Source: JAJZJT01 sp049964655 (GTDB taxonomy: Bacteria; Actinomycetota; Acidimicrobiia; Acidimicrobiales; RAAP-2). From it: a stretch of DNA of 14,161 bases. Position 1 is the first letter of the stretch, and each line of letters begins with the position of its first letter. The translations under genes and the position numbers were made by a program. Shown here piece by piece: positions 1 through 6,369 of this stretch. The stretch lies in contig JBMFXC010000068.1 of the NCBI GenBank assembly GCA_049964655.1, positions 1-14,161 of the forward strand, read 5' to 3'. The notes under the pieces are model-generated. The model was not told where the DNA came from, did not search any database, and saw nothing but the letters and a program-made list of their open reading frames with translations.

Positions 1-54
1 CGAGGTCGAGGTGGTCGTCGAGGTCGAGGTGGTCGTCGAGGTCGAGGTGGTCGT
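1..54. repeat. 18-bp tandem repeat, three copies, cut by window edge
   Basis: Three perfect copies of CGAGGTCGAGGTGGTCGT occupy 1-18, 19-36 and 37-54. The array starts at the first base, so the true copy number is unknown. Because 18 is a multiple of 3, every frame stays open through it. On the minus strand it reads (Asp-Asp-His-Leu-Asp-Leu)n in one frame and a Thr/Ser-rich run in another; on the plus strand it gives Val-Glu repeats. It is probably a coding minisatellite in the N-terminal part of a leftward gene. Confidence 0.85.
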
Positions 55-160
55 CGTCCCCGATCGGGTCGTCTGCTCGCGAGCCCCCGTCGCCCAGGGG
101 CCCGTCGTTCCCCTCGTCGCCGGGGCCGTGCCCACGGCGCTCTCCCTCGTGACCGTCCAC
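1..160 (-). CDS. possible 5' end of a leftward gene, acidic repeat N-terminus (partial)
   Basis: A minus-strand frame opens with GTG at 160 and stays open to the left edge (53 codons). It reads Val-Asp-Gly-His-Glu-Gly-Glu, continues Asp/Gly/Glu-rich, and passes into three Asp-Asp-His-Leu-Asp-Leu hexapeptides. Its codons (GAC, CTC, GGC, CAC, GAG) suit the window's third-position GC bias, and it would be divergent from mreB. No clear Shine-Dalgarno sequence precedes the GTG. A second minus-strand frame rich in Thr/Ser is also open across the same stretch, so the frame is not settled. No family is recognisable; the product may be an acidic, disordered N-terminus. Confidence 0.3.
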   Translation of the reverse strand, partial: MDGHEGERRGHGPGDEGNDGPLGDGGSRADDPIGDDDHLDLDDHLDLDDHLDL

Positions 161-220
161 CCGGCGAAGGCTACTGACGCAGACGGCGGCTGCGCGGTCG
201 CCGGGGCACGGTCGGGGGCC

Positions 221-311
221 GGGCCGACGCGGGACGCCCTGCGTCCTACCCGGGCCGACGCGGGACGCCCTGCGTCCTACCCGGGCCGACGCGGGACGCC
301 CTGCGTCCTAC
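221..311. repeat. three 31-bp direct repeats, each with a 6-bp inverted repeat, upstream of mreB
   Basis: Near-identical units start at 221, 252 and 283 with a 31-bp period; the third ends at 311. Each unit opens GGGCCGACGCGGGACGCCCT and contains the inverted repeat GGACGC-CCT-GCGTCC (for example 294-308). The spacing is close to three helical turns, so the three dyads lie on the same DNA face. The array ends about ten bases before the mreB start, and its last unit overlaps the putative promoter. It could be an operator array or a simple tandem duplication. Confidence 0.85.
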
Positions 312-314
312 GAT
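286..314 (+). promoter_or_regulatory. putative leaderless promoter of mreB
   Basis: A -10-like TACGAT lies at 309-314, and 17 bp upstream is a weak -35-like CCGACG (286-291). The -10 ends six bases before the GTG at 321, so transcription would start at or next to the start codon and give a leaderless mRNA, as is common in actinobacteria. No Shine-Dalgarno sequence precedes the GTG, which agrees. The dyad at 294-308 fills the -35/-10 spacer. In the two upstream repeat copies the -10 position reads TACCCG, so only the third copy should be active. Confidence 0.5.
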
Positions 315-320
315 GTCGCC

Positions 321-1325
321 GTGGCTCGGGACCTTGCCATCGATCTCGGGACAGCCAACACGCTCGTCTACGCCCGGGGTCGAGGGATCGTGCTGAACCA
401 GCCGACCGTCATCGCGCTCAACACCCGTACGCGCGAGGTCTTGGCTGTCGGTGACGAGGCGTGGCAGATGATCGGGCGCACGCCCGGGTACATCGTGGCC
501 GTGCGTCCACTCCGTGAGGGCGCTATCACCGACTTCGACATCACCGAACGGATGATCCGCCTCCTCCTGCGGAGGGCTGGCATCTCCCGGCTGGGACGGA
601 CCCGTGTCCTCATCTGCGTGCCGTCTGCGATCACCTCGGTCGAACGCCGCGCCGTGCGTGACGCGGCACGGCGGGCCGGTGCTGCCTCGGCGCACCTCAT
701 CGAGCAGCCCATGGCGGCGGCCATCGGCGCCGGTCTGCCCGTGCAGGAACCAGTGGGGAGCATGGTCGTCGACGTGGGGGGTGGCACCACCGAGACGGCC
801 GTCATCTCGCTGGGCGGCCTGGTCGCCTCACGTGCGGTGCGTTGTGGCGGGTTCGACATGGACGCGGCCATCCAGGCCTACGTGCGTGCCGAGTACGGCA
901 TTGCCATCGGTGAGCGGACGGGCGAGGAGCTCAAGCTGGTTATCGGGTCGGCACTGCCCTACGCCAACGAGGTCAAGGCCGAGGTGCGCGGACGGGTGGT
1001 AGCCACTGGCATGCCCAAGACGGTCGTCCTTGCTCCTGCCGAGGTGCGCTCGGCCATCAAAGAGCAGGTCGACCTCATCGTCGCCACCACCGTCGACTGC
1101 CTGGCCAGCGCCCCACCCGAGCTCGCCCACGACATCATCACCCAGGGGATCCATCTGGTCGGGGGCGGCGCCATGTTGCGGGGGCTGGCCAACCGGCTGG
1201 CTGACGAGACCGAGGTGGCGGTCCATTTGGTCCCCACACCGCTCGAGTGCGTCGTGAACGGGGCCGGACTGTGCCTTCCGACCCTCGACCGTCACCGACC
1301 CGCCTTCGCTGCTTCGGGCGCCTGA
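321..1325 (+). CDS. mreB: MreB-family rod-shape actin homologue
   Basis: Bacterial actin that polymerises at the inner face of the membrane and guides lateral peptidoglycan synthesis. The 334-residue product has the usual MreB length. The actin-fold nucleotide motifs are visible: phosphate-1 DLGTANT (8-14), phosphate-2 VDVGGGTTE (150-158) and the adenosine motif HLVGGGAMLRGL (278-289). The region TGEELK near 200-205 is typical of MreB and separates it from FtsA and DnaK. The GTG start at 321 gives the canonical N-terminus, with the phosphate-1 loop at residue 8; an ATG at 313 is out of frame. No mreC, mreD, pbp or rodA follows. The next gene is convergent, so this is a solitary mreB, perhaps one of several paralogues. 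The family assignment is secure; rod-shape function in this organism is inferred. Confidence 0.95.
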   Translation: MARDLAIDLGTANTLVYARGRGIVLNQPTVIALNTRTREVLAVGDEAWQMIGRTPGYIVAVRPLREGAITDFDITERMIRLLLRRAGISRLGRTRVLICVPSAITSVERRAVRDAARRAGAASAHLIEQPMAAAIGAGLPVQEPVGSMVVDVGGGTTETAVISLGGLVASRAVRCGGFDMDAAIQAYVRAEYGIAIGERTGEELKLVIGSALPYANEVKAEVRGRVVATGMPKTVVLAPAEVRSAIKEQVDLIVATTVDCLASAPPELAHDIITQGIHLVGGGAMLRGLANRLADETEVAVHLVPTPLECVVNGAGLCLPTLDRHRPAFAASGA

Positions 1326-1335
1326 GGTCCGGCGG

Positions 1336-1354
1336 ACCGGCCCGCCCGGCCGGT
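1336..1354. terminator. hairpin between convergent mreB and HEAT gene
   Basis: ACCGGCC-CGCCC-GGCCGGT forms a perfect 7-bp GC stem with a 5-nt loop, in the 53-bp gap between two convergent stop codons. A second dyad, GGTCCG-G-CGGACC, lies just before it at 1326-1338 and shares its last bases. Neither arm is followed by a T run, so this is a possible bidirectional GC-type terminator rather than a classical intrinsic one. Confidence 0.45.
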
Positions 1355-1378
1355 GGTGGACTGGAGAGAGCCGCCCGT

Positions 1379-2062
1379 CTAGGCGGGGTCGACGCCGAGG
1401 AGGTCTTCTGCGACCTGGCGCACCTGCCAGTCCCGGTCGGTCAGGCAGCGCCGGAGCCCTTCGTCGGCGGACGGGTGGTCGAACGCGGCGAGGGCGACCG
1501 CCGCCCTTCGTCGGATGGCCGGTCGGTCGTCGAGCGCGGCCAGCACGACAGGGAGGCCACGACGGTCCCCGATCGCCCCGAGCGCGGCGATCGCCGCCTC
1601 GCGGCAGAGGGGGTCGTCGTGCTCGGTGGCCATCTGTGCCAAGGCGTCGACGGCGGCGGTGGCGCCTTGCTCGCCGAGCGCCCAGGCGGCCATCTCCGCC
1701 ACGAGCGGGTCGGCGTCCTCGAGGGCTCCTCGGAGGTCGACCGTCGGACGGGTGGCGGCGAGCTCGCACGCCCGGCGCCGCACCCCCGGGTCCGGGTCGC
1801 TACAGGCGCGCCCGAGCGTGGTGTCGTCGAGGGCCCCCAGGCGCTCCAGCGCCCCCAGCGCACTGGAGCGGACCACCGGGGACTCCTCGCCGAGCCCCGC
1901 CCGGGCCGCCGGCTCGTCACCGAGGTGGCCGGCGAGCACCACGGCCAGCCGACGCGCTCGCAGCTCGGGGCCATCGAGCCGTGGTCGAAGCGCATCGGTG
2001 GTGGCGGTGACCCCGCCAGGCGATCGTTCCGTGCCAGGCTGGCTGACCGCCGTTCCGCCCAC
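1379..2062 (-). CDS. HEAT-repeat protein (PBS lyase type)
   Basis: Alpha-helical repeat protein of about 227 residues. After a short Gly/Pro/Ser-rich N-terminus it is built from successive ~30-residue helical pairs, seen in segments such as VVRSSALGALERLG, LVAEMAAWALGEQG, LCREAAIAALGAIGD, AIRRRAAVALAAF and WQVRQVAEDLL. This A-L-G periodicity is typical of HEAT_2/PBS-lyase HEAT repeats, which are protein-interaction scaffolds. The repeats alone indicate no enzymatic activity. The GTG at 2062 is the nearest usable start upstream of the first repeat; a GTG at 2107 is also in frame and would add 15 residues. Neither has a clear ribosome binding site. The same frame stays open far upstream, but there it is the antisense of the protease gene. 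The gene is divergent from the S16 protease and convergent with mreB. The partner is unknown. Confidence 0.8.
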   Translation of the reverse strand: MGGTAVSQPGTERSPGGVTATTDALRPRLDGPELRARRLAVVLAGHLGDEPAARAGLGEESPVVRSSALGALERLGALDDTTLGRACSDPDPGVRRRACELAATRPTVDLRGALEDADPLVAEMAAWALGEQGATAAVDALAQMATEHDDPLCREAAIAALGAIGDRRGLPVVLAALDDRPAIRRRAAVALAAFDHPSADEGLRRCLTDRDWQVRQVAEDLLGVDPA

Positions 2063-2116
2063 GGGGCGGGACGGGCCGGAGGCACCTGACGGACGAGGAG
2101 CACGCACCCCACCACT

Positions 2117-3418
2117 ATGACTGCTACCGACGACGACGACGGCACGACGAACCCTCCGAGCCAGGGCCCGCAGGTGGCCTGGCCGGACGGGGCTGCCCCG
2201 AAGGGCGACGGAGGGACGTTCCCTCCGTCGGGCGGCTCGGGTGAGGCCGGCGCGGACCGTCCAGCGAGCTCGTACTCGCTCGGGTCCGACGTGGCGAGGG
2301 AACCCGGTGCTGGCCCGGACAGGCCTGACGATGGCCGCCGGCGAGGCCGGCGAGGCCACCACTGGGGCTGGGTCGTCTTCGTCGTCCTCGCCGTCGCCGT
2401 CGCCGTGGCGTCGCGGGTGAACCTCGACTACTACGCGCTCCAACCTGGGACCGCTCAGTCCGTCCAGCAGTTCATCTCCGTTCCGGCCGACAGGGCCCAT
2501 CCGGTTGCCCACCCCGTGCTCCTCACCGACGTCGAGATCGCCCGGGTCACGGCGCTCTCGTACCTCTACTTCAAGCTCCAGGGCAACACGTCGCTCGACC
2601 AGGTCGACACGGTGACCGGCGGTACCCCGGCCTCCGAATTCGGAGCTCAGGGTGTGCTCGAGATGTCCCAAGCCGAGCAGGCGGCCGAGGTCGCCGCCCT
2701 GCGCCGCCTCGGCTACTCGGTACCGGCCCGACCCGCCGGTGCCGTCGTGTTCGCCACCTACCCCGGCACGCCAGCCTGGGGCGTCCTCCACGTGGGCGAC
2801 GTCATCACGGCTGTCGACGGTGTGCCGACGACGTCGGCCACCGCCCTCGTCGACGTGCTCAGCCGGTACCACTCGGGTCAGCGGGTGGTGTTCTCCGTCC
2901 AGAAGGGCGGTGCTGGTCCGGCGCGACCGGTCGCCGTCACGCTGCACGACACGCTGGTCAACCTGGGCTTCGGGGTCCACCATCGTGAGGAGCTCGGCGT
3001 CCAAGTCGAGGACCAGGTCGACTTCACGCTGCCGGTCAAGGTGTCCATCGACGTGGCCAACATCGGTGGGCCGTCGGCCGGGCTGGCGATGACCCTGGGG
3101 GTGATCGACGCACTGAGTGGAGGCCACCTCACCGGTGGGAAGACCGTCGCCGCCACCGGGACGATGTCGCCGGACGGAGCCGTCGGGGATGTCGGCGGCG
3201 TGGCCCAGAAGACCATCGCCGTCGAGCGCGCCGGCGCGACGATCTTCTTGGTGCCCAAGCAGGAGTACAAGGTTGCCCTGTCGAAGGCGACCCGTTCCCT
3301 GCACGTCTACGCCGTGACCAGCCTCGACCAGGCTCTGGCGGTCCTGGCCGCCCACGGGGGATCGGTGCCGCCGGCCTCGCTGTCCCGACCGGCTACCGCC
3401 GCGTCGGTGTCGTCCTGA
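2117..3418 (+). CDS. membrane-anchored PDZ / Lon-type (S16) serine protease
   Basis: The 433-residue protein has a long Asp/Gly/Pro-rich and then Arg-rich N-terminus (1-80), one transmembrane segment (about 83-99, WGWVVFVVLAVAVAVAS), an extracytoplasmic region, a PDZ-like domain (about 205-275, with GVLHVGDVITAVDGVP) and a C-terminal Lon proteolytic domain (about 300-410). The S16 Ser-Lys dyad is visible: Ser320 in GGPSAGL and Lys365 in GGVAQKTIAVE, 45 residues apart, close to the spacing in Lon. No ATPase domain is present. This architecture matches the YlbL-like, PDZ-containing secreted S16 proteases (COG3480) of Gram-positive bacteria. The Arg cluster before the membrane segment predicts the catalytic part outside. 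The start is the first ATG; the purine-rich GAGGAG before it is rather far away, so the exact start is moderately sure. Substrates cannot be inferred. Codon use is like the neighbours. Confidence 0.92.
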   Translation: MTATDDDDGTTNPPSQGPQVAWPDGAAPKGDGGTFPPSGGSGEAGADRPASSYSLGSDVAREPGAGPDRPDDGRRRGRRGHHWGWVVFVVLAVAVAVASRVNLDYYALQPGTAQSVQQFISVPADRAHPVAHPVLLTDVEIARVTALSYLYFKLQGNTSLDQVDTVTGGTPASEFGAQGVLEMSQAEQAAEVAALRRLGYSVPARPAGAVVFATYPGTPAWGVLHVGDVITAVDGVPTTSATALVDVLSRYHSGQRVVFSVQKGGAGPARPVAVTLHDTLVNLGFGVHHREELGVQVEDQVDFTLPVKVSIDVANIGGPSAGLAMTLGVIDALSGGHLTGGKTVAATGTMSPDGAVGDVGGVAQKTIAVERAGATIFLVPKQEYKVALSKATRSLHVYAVTSLDQALAVLAAHGGSVPPASLSRPATAASVSS

Positions 3419-3430
3419 CCGAACGAGCTT

Positions 3431-3461
3431 CTGGCCCCCCGGCCTTCCGGTCGGGAGCCAG
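3431..3461 (+). terminator. possible terminator hairpin after the S16 protease
   Basis: CTGGCCCCCCG pairs with CGGGAGCCAG across a loop of about ten bases, with one C/A mismatch and a bulge. It starts 13 bases after the protease stop codon. There is no T tract, so it is only a candidate. Confidence 0.35.
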
Positions 3462-3612
3462 ACCGCTGGCGTCCGTTGGAGGACACAGGGAGGGGGAGCG
3501 AGCGCACCGTCCCGGTCCGACCGGCTCGAGTTGCCGTTCGGCAGGGCCACCCGCGCTGCTCGTCGACGCGAGACGACCACGAGCTCGCTTCTTATCGTGG
3601 CTAAGAAACCAC

Positions 3613-3641
3613 TTTACGTGTGTGTTGTCACGGGGTACGAT
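3613..3641 (+). promoter_or_regulatory. SigA-type promoter for the polysaccharide deacetylase
   Basis: TTTACG (3613-3618) and TACGAT (3636-3641) are separated by exactly 17 bp, and each matches the -35/-10 consensus at four of six positions. They sit in the only noticeably AT-rich patch of the region. The -10 is identical to the one proposed for mreB. Transcription would start near 3648, giving a leader of about 190 nt before the ATG at 3839. Confidence 0.5.
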
Positions 3642-3686
3642 CACGTTCTCACCAGCGGGTCAGACCACGAACGCTCGTCCGAGCCC

Positions 3687-3706
3687 AGCGGCGCCACGGC
3701 GCCGCT
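3687..3706 (+). promoter_or_regulatory. strong palindrome in the deacetylase leader
   Basis: AGCGGCGCC-AC-GGCGCCGCT is a perfect inverted repeat with 9-bp arms. As RNA it folds into an 8-bp GC stem with a CACG tetraloop. It lies about 40 nt downstream of the predicted transcription start and well before the start codon, where it could act in attenuation, mRNA stability or as a DNA operator. No T run follows. Confidence 0.4.
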
Positions 3707-3838
3707 GAAGGCGCGGCGTGGTCGTGCCGAGAAGAAGTACAGGTGATGGTGGTCGCCGCGACGCCGCAGGCAGGGATGTGCTGACGGAAAGGGGGACGGG
3801 GGCCCGGGCCAGGATGCCAGGGCACCTCTGAATCATCG

Positions 3839-4603
3839 ATGAAGCTCGCCGAACAGACCGATCCTTCGGGTCGGAGGCACCCTCTCGGACCGACGGGGAA
3901 CCTCCGGGGTGCGAGGGTAGCGGTCACCTTCGACGTCGAGGACCCTGACCTCCCCTGGCACAACGCACCGAGCTCGGTGACGACCATCCTCGACGTGCTC
4001 GACCGCGTCGGCGTCCGGGCGACGTTCTTCCTACAGGGGCGGTGGGTCGACGCCAACCCGGAGATCGCCCGGGCGGTTGCCGACGCCGGCCACGCCCTCG
4101 CCAGCCACTCTTACTCGCACGTCGACTTCCGGCAGCTCTCCAGCGAGGGCGTGGCTGCCGACCTGAGCCGGGCGCGCGAGCGGATCGCCGCCGTCACCGG
4201 GGTCGACCCCTTCCCGTACTTCCGGCTGCCCTACGGGGCAGGGAGCGACGACCTGGGCCTCCGGCGACAGCTCCGCCGACTGGGCTACCGGCACATCGGT
4301 TGGGACGTCGACCCGAAGGACTACGAGGGAGGCCAGGCCGACAAGGTCACGACCGCCACGCTCGAAGGCATCAATGCCTGCGCCAGCGGTGACGGCGGGC
4401 GCGAGGCGGTGGTGCTCCTGCACTCGTGGCCACAGGTCACCCCGCCGGCGCTCGAGGCGTTCTGCGAGGTGCTCGTCGGGAGCGGGGCGTGTTTTGTGAC
4501 CGTCGACGACCTCAGGTCCACGCCAGCGCTGGCGTTCCCCGAGCGGACGAACCTGCTCCATGCGATGTCCGGTCGGGTGCGCTCGCTGGCACGCTCGGGG
4601 TGA
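3839..4603 (+). CDS. polysaccharide deacetylase family protein (NodB homology domain)
   Basis: Carbohydrate esterase 4 family, metal-dependent enzymes that remove N- or O-acetyl groups from polysaccharides such as peptidoglycan or chitin-like chains. The 254-residue protein is almost entirely the NodB domain. Visible motifs in order: TFDVED (30-35) in place of the classical TFDDG, HSYSH with metal-binding His90 and His94, RLPYG (129-133), GWDVDPKDY (154-162) and LLHSW (193-197) with His195. The DVED form also occurs in exopolysaccharide-linked deacetylases. The N-terminus has no signal peptide or membrane segment, which is unusual for a wall-acting member; it may act in the cytoplasm or be exported otherwise. 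The ATG at 3839 has no strong ribosome binding site, but no other in-frame start precedes motif 1. Substrate unknown. The family call is sure; the activity is inferred from the intact His pair and Arg. Confidence 0.9.
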   Translation: MKLAEQTDPSGRRHPLGPTGNLRGARVAVTFDVEDPDLPWHNAPSSVTTILDVLDRVGVRATFFLQGRWVDANPEIARAVADAGHALASHSYSHVDFRQLSSEGVAADLSRARERIAAVTGVDPFPYFRLPYGAGSDDLGLRRQLRRLGYRHIGWDVDPKDYEGGQADKVTTATLEGINACASGDGGREAVVLLHSWPQVTPPALEAFCEVLVGSGACFVTVDDLRSTPALAFPERTNLLHAMSGRVRSLARSG

Positions 4604-4692
4604 CGACGCCGGCGACCGGCTGACGACCGGAGGCCGGCCGCAGCGGCGGCGCGTCACCGGACCGGCCGAGTGGACCTCGCCAGCGCGCCCGG

Positions 4693-6187
4693 TCAGGTGC
4701 CTCGCTCGTTGGCTGCCGTTCCGAGCGGAAAGAAGCGCTCGATCGACCAGTGGTCGGGATGGCGCTTGTTGCTCATCAGCCAGACGTGGGTCGCCTGCGC
4801 GGCGACCGGGAGGTACCTCTGGCTCAGCGCGGCGAGCACCCGCCGTTGCTCTCCGGTCGCCGTCTCGTGGGCCGACAGGGTCACGTGGGGAACGACCGAG
4901 TCGAACGCTCCGTCGTAGGGGCGGAAGGCTGGGAAGGACTGCTGGAGCGCAGCGGTCAGCGTCGTGAACCGCTCGGGACGTGACGGTTCGAGGTAGACGA
5001 CGTCGTCGCCGAACCAACCGAGGCTGGCGAGGTCGAAGTCGAACGGCTCGTGGCCGGCGAAGATGCTGGCTAGCTCCTCGAGCACCGTGGCGTCGACCCG
5101 GTGCAGCGGTAGGAAGGGGTAGGCCACCGTCACGTGAGGTGGGATCGCATCGAGGTCGTTCCCGAACTGCTTGCACAACCTCCACAGACCGTAGGGGAGG
5201 GAGAAGATCGGGACGAGGAGGAGCGTCGAGGGCACGCACGACGGACCGCCCGTTCGCTCGGCGGTGCGACCAGAGGCGACGACCGGTGCTCCAGGGCGGG
5301 CAGACAACGCGGCCAGGACGTCGTCGGCGAGCACGTCGACGGGCCTGTCCTCGAGGTGCCCGTAGCCGAGGTGGAAGAGGCGTTGTGCGGGGGCGGAGAA
5401 GGTCCGCAGCGTCGTGCCGGCGATCGACCCGAACGCAGTGCAGCGAAGGACCGACGGCGAGCTGCCGTCCTCTGCGGTCGCCGACGGTTCGGCCGCTGGT
5501 TCGAGCGCTGGTTCGAGNNNNNNNNNNNNNNNNNNNNNNNNNNNNNNNNNNNNNNNNNNNNNNNNNNNNNNNNNNNNNNNNNNNNNNNNNNNNNNNNNNN
5601 NNNNNNNNNNNNNNNNNCGCTGGTTCGAGCGCTGGTTCGAGGTCGGCCGCGAAGAGGCGACCGGCCGCGTCGAGCACGGGCCAGTTGACGCTGAGGACCT
5701 CGATGTGGTGGCTGTGACCGTCCTCGTGCACGGCGACGTCGGGAAACCAGACGCCGCCCGGGAACGACGGGCGCCTGTGGTAGCCGAGGCGGGCCAGCAC
5801 CCGCTCGACGACCGGGAGGTCCCGCTCGAAGTCCTCGAGGCAGAGGTCGAGGTCGACATGGAGCCTGGTCTGGCAGCCCGCCAGGAGGTCGAGCCCCCAC
5901 CCGCCCCCGACGAAGTAGCGGACCTCTTCCTCGTCCAGCGCGGCACAGACGCGCAGCAGCTCGTCTGGTCCGAAGACGTGACGGAGCCGGCGGTAGATAG
6001 CGGCGAGCTGTGCGTCGGCGAAGCGGCCGACGACGGGCAGGCGTCGGCACCGGACGAGGAGGTGCTCGAACGAGACCAACGCACTGCGAGCTCGCCCGGC
6101 GAGACGGAGGGTCGCCAGCACCTGCTCGACGGAGCGCTCCGACGGCGCCTCCGAACGGGTCGAACGTGTACCTCGGAGCCCCAACAT
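4693..6187 (-). CDS. LinA/ANT-like nucleotidyltransferase fused to a 2'-5' RNA ligase-like (2H) domain, interrupted by a repeat and an assembly gap
   Basis: Read from ATG 6187, 190 codons precede the gap and 274 plus TGA follow it. The N-terminal part carries a nucleotidyltransferase core: GGGWGLDLLAG (94-104) and HVDLDL (110-115) with Asp112 and Asp114, then HIEVLSV near 161-167. After the gap, TFSAPAQRLFHLGY resembles the C-terminal AQ-LFH-GY segment of lincosamide nucleotidyltransferase LinA, so the fold resumes beyond the repeat. A linker leads to a 2H phosphoesterase domain with both motifs intact, HVTVAYPF and HVTLSAHE (post-gap residues 128 and 211). The flanks end and begin on the same Leu-Glu-Pro-Ala phase, so the frame is continuous if the gap is a multiple of 12 bp; the 100 N placed there would break it. 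Possible roles are nucleotidyl transfer to a drug or RNA, or RNA end processing; the substrate is unknown. A two-gene reading is less likely, since no start codon is visible after the gap. Confidence 0.75.
5494..5641. repeat. 12-bp tandem array encoding Leu-Glu-Pro-Ala, broken by the gap
   Basis: Two perfect copies of CGCTGGTTCGAG lie directly left of the N run (5494-5505, 5506-5517) and two directly right of it (5618-5629, 5630-5641), in the same phase. On the minus strand each unit encodes Leu-Glu-Pro-Ala. Past the array the protein continues Ala-Glu-Pro-Ser-Ala, perhaps a decayed unit. The true copy number is unknown. The array falls in a loop of the nucleotidyltransferase fold. Confidence 0.9.
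5518..5617. other. assembly gap of 100 N
   Basis: Exactly 100 N, the customary placeholder for a gap of unknown size. Both edges are copies of one 12-bp repeat, so the break is best explained by short reads failing to span a minisatellite. The real length should be a multiple of 12 and could be shorter or longer than 100. Confidence 0.97.
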
Positions 6188-6199
6188 GCAGGCAACCTA
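6188..6199 (-). promoter_or_regulatory. -10-like element for a leaderless nucleotidyltransferase mRNA
   Basis: On the minus strand TAGGTT (6199 to 6194) is followed by six bases and then the ATG at 6187. It fits the TANNNT -10 consensus, and the distance to the start codon is what a leaderless transcript needs; no Shine-Dalgarno sequence is present. The -35 region is weak. If correct, this gene has its own promoter in the 182-bp gap behind ackA. Confidence 0.4.
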
Positions 6200-6369
6200 T
6201 CGGCCGCGAACTGGCCGTCGCGCGGACGTCGTGGTCGAGGCCCAGCGAGGGAGGCATCGTTTCCTCAGGGGCGGCCGCCCGCCCGTCGTGGCTGGTATCG
6301 ACGGGACGCTGCCGACGTCGTGCTCTCGTCGCTCAGTGGTCGCGCCCAGGCGCTCGGTCGAGCCGACAG

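Larger units (their letters stand above)
3419..3838. other. 420-bp intergenic region: weak hairpin, AT-richer promoter island, long leader
   Basis: No convincing gene is present. From left to right it holds three things. First, an imperfect hairpin at 3431-3461 (CTGGCCCCCCG against CGGGAGCCAG), which may terminate the protease transcript. Second, a clearly AT-richer island around 3588-3650 containing the promoter described separately. Third, about 190 bp of GC-rich leader before the deacetylase start, with a strong palindrome at 3687-3706. Short open frames on both strands lack family features and look like chance readings. I saw no tRNA or recognisable riboswitch. Confidence 0.6.

Noticed and set aside
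11..454. Plus-strand open frame with Val-Glu repeats overlapping mreB
   Set aside because: It runs out of frame into the conserved mreB sequence, and its composition is only the 18-bp repeat followed by an Arg/Ala/Gly-rich chance translation.
2063..3580. Long minus-strand extension of the HEAT-repeat frame (up to 733 codons)
   Set aside because: Everything upstream of about 2107 is antisense to the clear S16 protease gene and has no repeats or domain; it is a high-GC shadow.
3393..3746. Small open frames on both strands after the protease (83 and 71 codons)
   Set aside because: They overlap the protease end or the promoter island and have no recognisable domain or clear start signal.
3746..3784. 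12-codon open frame in the deacetylase leader
   Set aside because: It is too short, lacks a ribosome binding site and shows no regulatory peptide pattern.
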